From Lampris incognitus (Eukaryota > Chordata > Actinopteri > Lampriformes > Lampridae): a DNA stretch of 64,000 bases. Position numbers and translations under genes: made by a program. Shown here piece by piece: positions 60,299-64,000 of the stretch; within the stretch, counting starts at the first letter, position 1; the number at the start of each line of letters is the position of its first letter. Under the pieces are notes generated by a model, which was not told the origin of the DNA, searched no databases, and saw nothing but the letters and a program-made list of their open reading frames with translations. Location of the stretch: assembly GCF_029633865.1 (NCBI RefSeq), contig NC_079217.1:55094979-55158978 (forward strand), read 5' to 3'.

Positions 60299-60907
60299 GC
60301 GATATTATGAACCCTACATAGGCCTCGCCAAAATCCCGTTTCTGGCTTTGTCACGTGTGCGCCACTGTAGCAACGCGAAAATATGTTGTTATGGGGTTAG
60401 CGCTCATCAAGGAAACGCTGTACACCCACAATTTAACCTGTCTAAGTTATCCACAATCAACATTAACGTTTTTAACTCAATCTTTGCTTGCTCCACGTTT
60501 GAGCATAGGATACTTCACCCCTTATCATGACTACAAACAAAACGAGCTCCTATATTGTAGTAATATGACTTTTACATTTATACACAGGTAGCAACTTACT
60601 GATCAGCTTTCTTAAATGTGAGAAAGTCTATTTATTAGATATATGTTCATTTTCAGACAACTAACGTTACTTACCTCCGTTCTGTTGTTGACAGCCAGCA
60701 GTCCAAAATTACAAAAGCAGCCAGCTGTCCAAAATTGCGAAAAATACAAAATTACAAAATTGAAGGTAGCTAACGTTAGCTTTGCTTCGCACCGAGTTGA
60801 TAGTTGATTGTTTCCTTAGCAACGCAGCGGAAATCCGGCGTCCGTTCGCGAGATTTGGGACAGGGTACGGGATTTTGGCGAGGGCTATGTAGGGTTCATA
60901 ATATCGC
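60299..60907. mobile_element. 609-bp Mutator-like TIR element, 9-bp TSD ctccggcct
   Basis: The 40-bp inverted ends GCGATATTATGAACCCTACA.. (from 60299) and their inverse (ending 60907) differ at one position. The 9-mer ctccggcct is repeated at 60290-60298 and 60908-60916. The interior is AT-rich with only short frames and an aacgttagc motif. Nine-base duplications are typical of Mutator/MULE elements, hence the tentative class. It interrupts the integrase tail. Confidence 0.88.
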
Positions 60908-61616
60908 CTCCGGCCTGCCCCCCATGTCCACCACAAAGTTCTTATCCCCCGCCTCCAGGACGCGGAAGGGCCCGTCGTATGGGGGCTGCAGCGGGGACCG
61001 ATGGCTGTCGTGCCTAATGAAGACGTACCTCGCCGATGGCAGATCCTTGGGGACGTAGGACCGGGGGAGGCAGTGTTGAGACATCGGAACGGGAGCGAAG
61101 GCACCGGCAGCGCTCCGGGACGCACTGAGGTGAGAGGCGGCCGACCAGGGAGCCGTAGCATCCGGAAGAAACTCCCCCGGAACTCGCAGGGGCTGGCCAT
61201 ACACCAGCTCAGCGGAGGAGGTCTGGAGGTCTTCCTTCGGGGCCGAACGCAGGCCGAGCATGACCCATGGGAGCCGGTCCATCCAGTCGCAGCCAGTGAG
61301 GCTTGCCCGCAGAGCGGCTTTCATGTCCCGATGGAACCGCTCACAAAGTCCGTTGCTCTGCGGGTTGTACGCCGTAGTGCGGTGGATCTTCATCCCCAGG
61401 TGCTCAGCGACCGCCGTCCAGAGCTCCGAGGTAAACTGGGAGCCCCGGTCGCTCGTGATGTCACCCGGCGTGCCGAAACGGGCCACCCAGCAGCCGATGA
61501 ACGCCCGTGCTACCTCTGCTGCCGTCGTGGAGGACAAGGGAATAGCCTCTGGCCACCTGGTGGCCCTGTCCACAATAGTGACAAATAGTAACGGCTGCCA
61601 GCCCCCCCCCCCCCAC
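60896..61616 (-). pseudogene. Integrase of the 59771 gypsy, N-terminally deleted
   Basis: After the C-run the sequence enters integrase at [20 protein letters not shown]. The zinc domain and the first catalytic Asp (normally about 15 residues upstream) are missing. The second Asp (ITSDRGSQFTSELW) and the Glu (NPQSNGLCERFHRDMKAAL) remain. The tail RVLEAGDKNFVVDMGGRPE is cut at 60907 by the Mutator-like insertion. Confidence 0.85.
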
Positions 61617-63137
61617 CCACTGCTCACACACGGCCCCCACGGCGTAGTCGGAGGCATCCGTTGTAAGGGCTATGGGGGCGGCAGCCGACGGGTGAGCTAG
61701 CAGCGCAGCGTTGGCCAGCGCGGTCTTGGCGGCCACAAAAGCCTCGTCCATCCCCGAAGACCAGTCCAGCTTGTCCTTAGACTTCTTACCCCGCAGGGCC
61801 TCATACAGGGGACGCATGATGTGGGCGGCACGGGGCAGGAAACGGTTATAAAAGTTCACCATGCCCAGGAATTCCTGCAGCGACTGTACAGTGCGGGGGC
61901 GGGGGAACATGGTGACAGCCTCAACCCTGGCAGGGAGGGGAACGGCCCCCTGTGGAGTGATGTGGTGCCCGAGGAAGGTGATGGACGACTCCCCGAACTG
62001 ACACTTAGCTGGGTTGATGATGAGGCCGTGTTCGCTGAGCCTGTCAAACAGCTGTCTGAGGTGCGTCATGTGTTCCTCCGCCGACGCGCTGGCCACGAGG
62101 ATGTCGTCTAAGTACACAAACAAAAACGGCATGTCGCGGAGCACAGAATCCATAAGGCGCTGAAACGTCTGCGCCGCCCCTTTAAGGCCGAAAGGCATAC
62201 GTAAAAACTCAAAGAGCCCAAAGGGTGTGATGACAGCCGTTTTTGGGACATCCAGTGGGTGGACCGGCACTTGGTGATACCCCCGCACTAAGTCGATTTT
62301 GGAATAGATGGCAGCGCCCGCCAGGTGGGTAGAGAAATCTTGTATGTGCGGTATGGGGTACCGGTCGGGGGTCGTGGCATTGTTTAGGCGACAGTAGTCC
62401 CCGCACGGGCGCCAACCCCCGTTGGCCTTAGTAACCATGTGAAGAGGGGAAGCCCACGGGCTGTCAGAACGGCGGACAATGCCGAGGCGCTCCATAGTCA
62501 AAAACTCCTCCCTGGCTATTGCGAGCTTGGCCGAGTCGAGGCGTCAGGCCCGGGCGTAAACTGGGGGGCCCACTGTGGTGATATGATGTTCCACGCCGTG
62601 CTTGGCCACCGCCGAGGAGAAGATGGGTGTGGTGAGCTCGGGGAAATTTGCGAGCAGGCGTTGGTATGGATCCCCGGTGGAGAGTGTGTTAGCGAGGCAC
62701 AGCGCTCCAGCGCCCCCAAGCGTGCAGGGGTATGACGCAAAAGAGACGGCATCAATCACGCGACAGTTTTTAACATCCACCAGCAGGTTGAAAGCACAGA
62801 GGAAATCCGCACCTAGGAGCGGCGTGGATACAGCAGCCATCACAAAGTCCCAGCCGAAACGTCGGCCGCCAAAACACACGTCCACATGTCTGATACCGTA
62901 CGTCCGAATGGACGTGCCGTTGGCGGCGTCCATCTGGGGGCCGTGACTGTCGGTCATCGTGTCCACAGCTTGTGCTGGTAGTATGCTGCGTTGAGCGCCA
63001 GAGTCAACCAGCAGCCGTCGGCCCGACAAGGAGTCTCTGATGAACAACAGCTTGCAGTCACGGCCGGCGCCCATAGCCGTTAACGAGCGCCGGCCTTGGC
63101 GTTTCCCTGAACCCTGTAACTGCAGGGTTTGCGACAC
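61617..63137 (-). pseudogene. Protease and reverse transcriptase of the 59771 gypsy
   Basis: Protease frame 63137-62544 has the active site LLVDSGAQRSILPAQ at about 63010. It ends in a TGA at 62546-62544 where relatives have Arg (a CGA to TGA change). In the same frame RT continues from 62501 ([20 protein letters not shown]) through [35 protein letters not shown], the catalytic [15 protein letters not shown] and [20 protein letters not shown] to the first RNase H Asp ([20 protein letters not shown]). The frame then meets a C-run and the deletion. A single stop is all that separates protease from RT. Confidence 0.88.
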
Positions 63138-63820
63138 TGTTTTGCTTTTGCCCCAAACCTGGCATGGTAATAACAGAGCCCGTCGTCAGGTTGGCGGCGG
63201 GCTGTCACCGCAGCCGCGGTGTCCATATAGTCGTACACAGGTGGTGGTGGGGCGGTCTGGTGGGGTAGCAGGGCATGCACAAACTGTTGCCGGTTGGCCA
63301 GGAAAACCCTGTCTGCTTCAGCAGCCAGAGAACGGTAGTCCTTGGAGGCGGCGAGAGGAGAACTGGCCAGTGCTGTGCGTACAGGTGCGGGGAGCTGCCT
63401 CAGAAAAATGTGTGTGAAAAGAAAGGCCGGATCAGCCGATCCCAGCACAGACAGCATTTTTCCCATTAACTCAGACGGTTTGCCGTCGCCGAGGCCATTC
63501 GGGGACAGTAAACGGTCTGCCTTCTCCAGCTCCGACAGTTCAAATAGTTTCAGGAGGAATGTCTTTATAGCATCGTACTTGCCAGCAGCTGGCGGAGCTT
63601 CCAACAGTGTCATTGCTCGCGCCGTTGTCGATGCGTCTAGTACGTGGAAGTACTGCGTTGCATCCTGCGTTATCCTTCTCAGCTGGATCTGGGCTTCCAC
63701 ATGTTGAAACCACGGCCGTGGATTATGCTGCCAAAAGTCGGGTAGCTTCACAGTAGCGGTGTAAATGCTAGCGTTAGCAATAGCCATGTTGTTAGCACCG
63801 GCGTCGTCGTTGTCAGACAT
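63080..63820 (-). CDS. Gag of the 59771 gypsy
   Basis: An open 246-residue frame from MSDNDDAGANNMAIANASIY. The capsid domain follows (KLPDFWQHNPRPWFQHVEAQ, FLLKLFELSELEKADRLLSP, FTHIFLRQLPAPVRTALASS), then a Cys-His motif CYYHARFGAKAKQCRKPC, a non-canonical knuckle. The start codon lies 19 bases from the tRNA-Trp primer site. It overlaps the protease frame by about 58 bases, as expected for a frameshift-expressed gag-pol. It is fully open and could still be translated. Confidence 0.85.
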   Translation of the reverse strand: MSDNDDAGANNMAIANASIYTATVKLPDFWQHNPRPWFQHVEAQIQLRRITQDATQYFHVLDASTTARAMTLLEAPPAAGKYDAIKTFLLKLFELSELEKADRLLSPNGLGDGKPSELMGKMLSVLGSADPAFLFTHIFLRQLPAPVRTALASSPLAASKDYRSLAAEADRVFLANRQQFVHALLPHQTAPPPPVYDYMDTAAAVTARRQPDDGLCYYHARFGAKAKQCRKPCSYRVQGNAKAGAR

Positions 63821-64000
63821 ACTCGTATTAGTAGTTCGATCACGTCGGGGTCACCAATGTGGAGTTAGAAAACAACGAGACAGGAGACGTGAGAGTAGAC
63901 GTAGTCGAGGTAGTTTACTAGCTCCAACTTTGCATGTCATACATTCGACAACGACGCTGAACTCTGTCCCGGAAGCGGATATTATATTTTTGTTTTATTA

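Larger units (their letters stand above)
59771..64000 (-). mobile_element. Ty3/gypsy element with tRNA-Trp primer site, right LTR cut by the window edge
   Basis: The left LTR is 59771 to about 59948 (TGTGGAGTTAG...CCACACA), followed by a C-run polypurine tract. The right LTR begins at 63858 with the same TGTGGAGTTAG and runs off the window. The primer site atcacgtcggggtcacca (63839-63856) equals the tRNA-Trp 3' end. Minus-strand gag, protease, RT and integrase are present. RNase H and the integrase N-terminus are deleted at a C-run (61600-61614). A Mutator-like element is inserted at 60299-60907. Confidence 0.92.

Overview
The window is a piece of a ray-finned (teleost-type) fish chromosome. 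Two vertebrate genes with spliced exons and GT/AG junctions lie in the order known from human 2q36 (DAW1 next to SLC19A3). They are embedded in transposable elements typical of fish: chromodomain Ty3/gypsy elements, an L1, RTE-like and L2-like LINEs, a Tc1, hAT-type and foldback elements, and many (CA)n runs. No prokaryotic features, CRISPR arrays, rRNA or tRNA genes were seen.

Layout. 1-5.7 kb: minus-strand daw1 (dynein assembly factor with WD repeats), exons 1-11. All reading phases join correctly; the last part of the gene is off the left edge. 5.7-6.6 kb: divergent intergenic region with an RFX X-box-like motif just upstream of daw1. 6.6-50.3 kb: plus-strand slc19a3-like thiamine-transporter gene. 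It carries several independent disabling changes (a missing exon, in-frame stops, single-base frameshifts, lost splice sites) and is read here as a pseudogene. Its introns are swollen by transposons. 50.3-64 kb: more transposons, no host gene recognised.

The 35 kb intron between the slc19a3 exons at 14.4 and 49.7 kb is a nest of elements, several dated relative to each other by target-site duplications (TSDs). A sushi-type gypsy (15256-19213, TSD taaag) lacks reverse transcriptase. A gypsy fragment (20071-22012) is cut by a second chromodomain gypsy (22013-28193). Next to that sits an RTE-like LINE (TSD acacaatctcgtac, 28222-28235 and 41889-41902). A full-length L1 (28300-38801, 14-bp TSD) is inserted in the RTE. 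The L1 itself holds an L2-like fragment, an LTR piece primed by tRNA-Trp, and a TIR element encoding a SWIM/YqaJ-type protein. That TIR element contains a small RTE-derived SINE-like element and a foldback element. A complete but decayed gypsy (43342-47809, TSD cctac) and a second RTE copy (48225-49545) follow.

Right part: foldback element (50584-51110); LINE split by a complete Tc1 (51724-53318); gypsy (53820-58548) carrying a 105-bp hAT MITE; an isolated LTR with a GC-rich unexplained stretch (58549-59770); and a gypsy (59771 to the right edge) with a 609-bp Mutator-like TIR element inserted and RNase H plus the integrase N-terminus deleted.

All calls come from reading the sequence and recalling protein families. 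No database search was run. Clade names for the elements are tentative.
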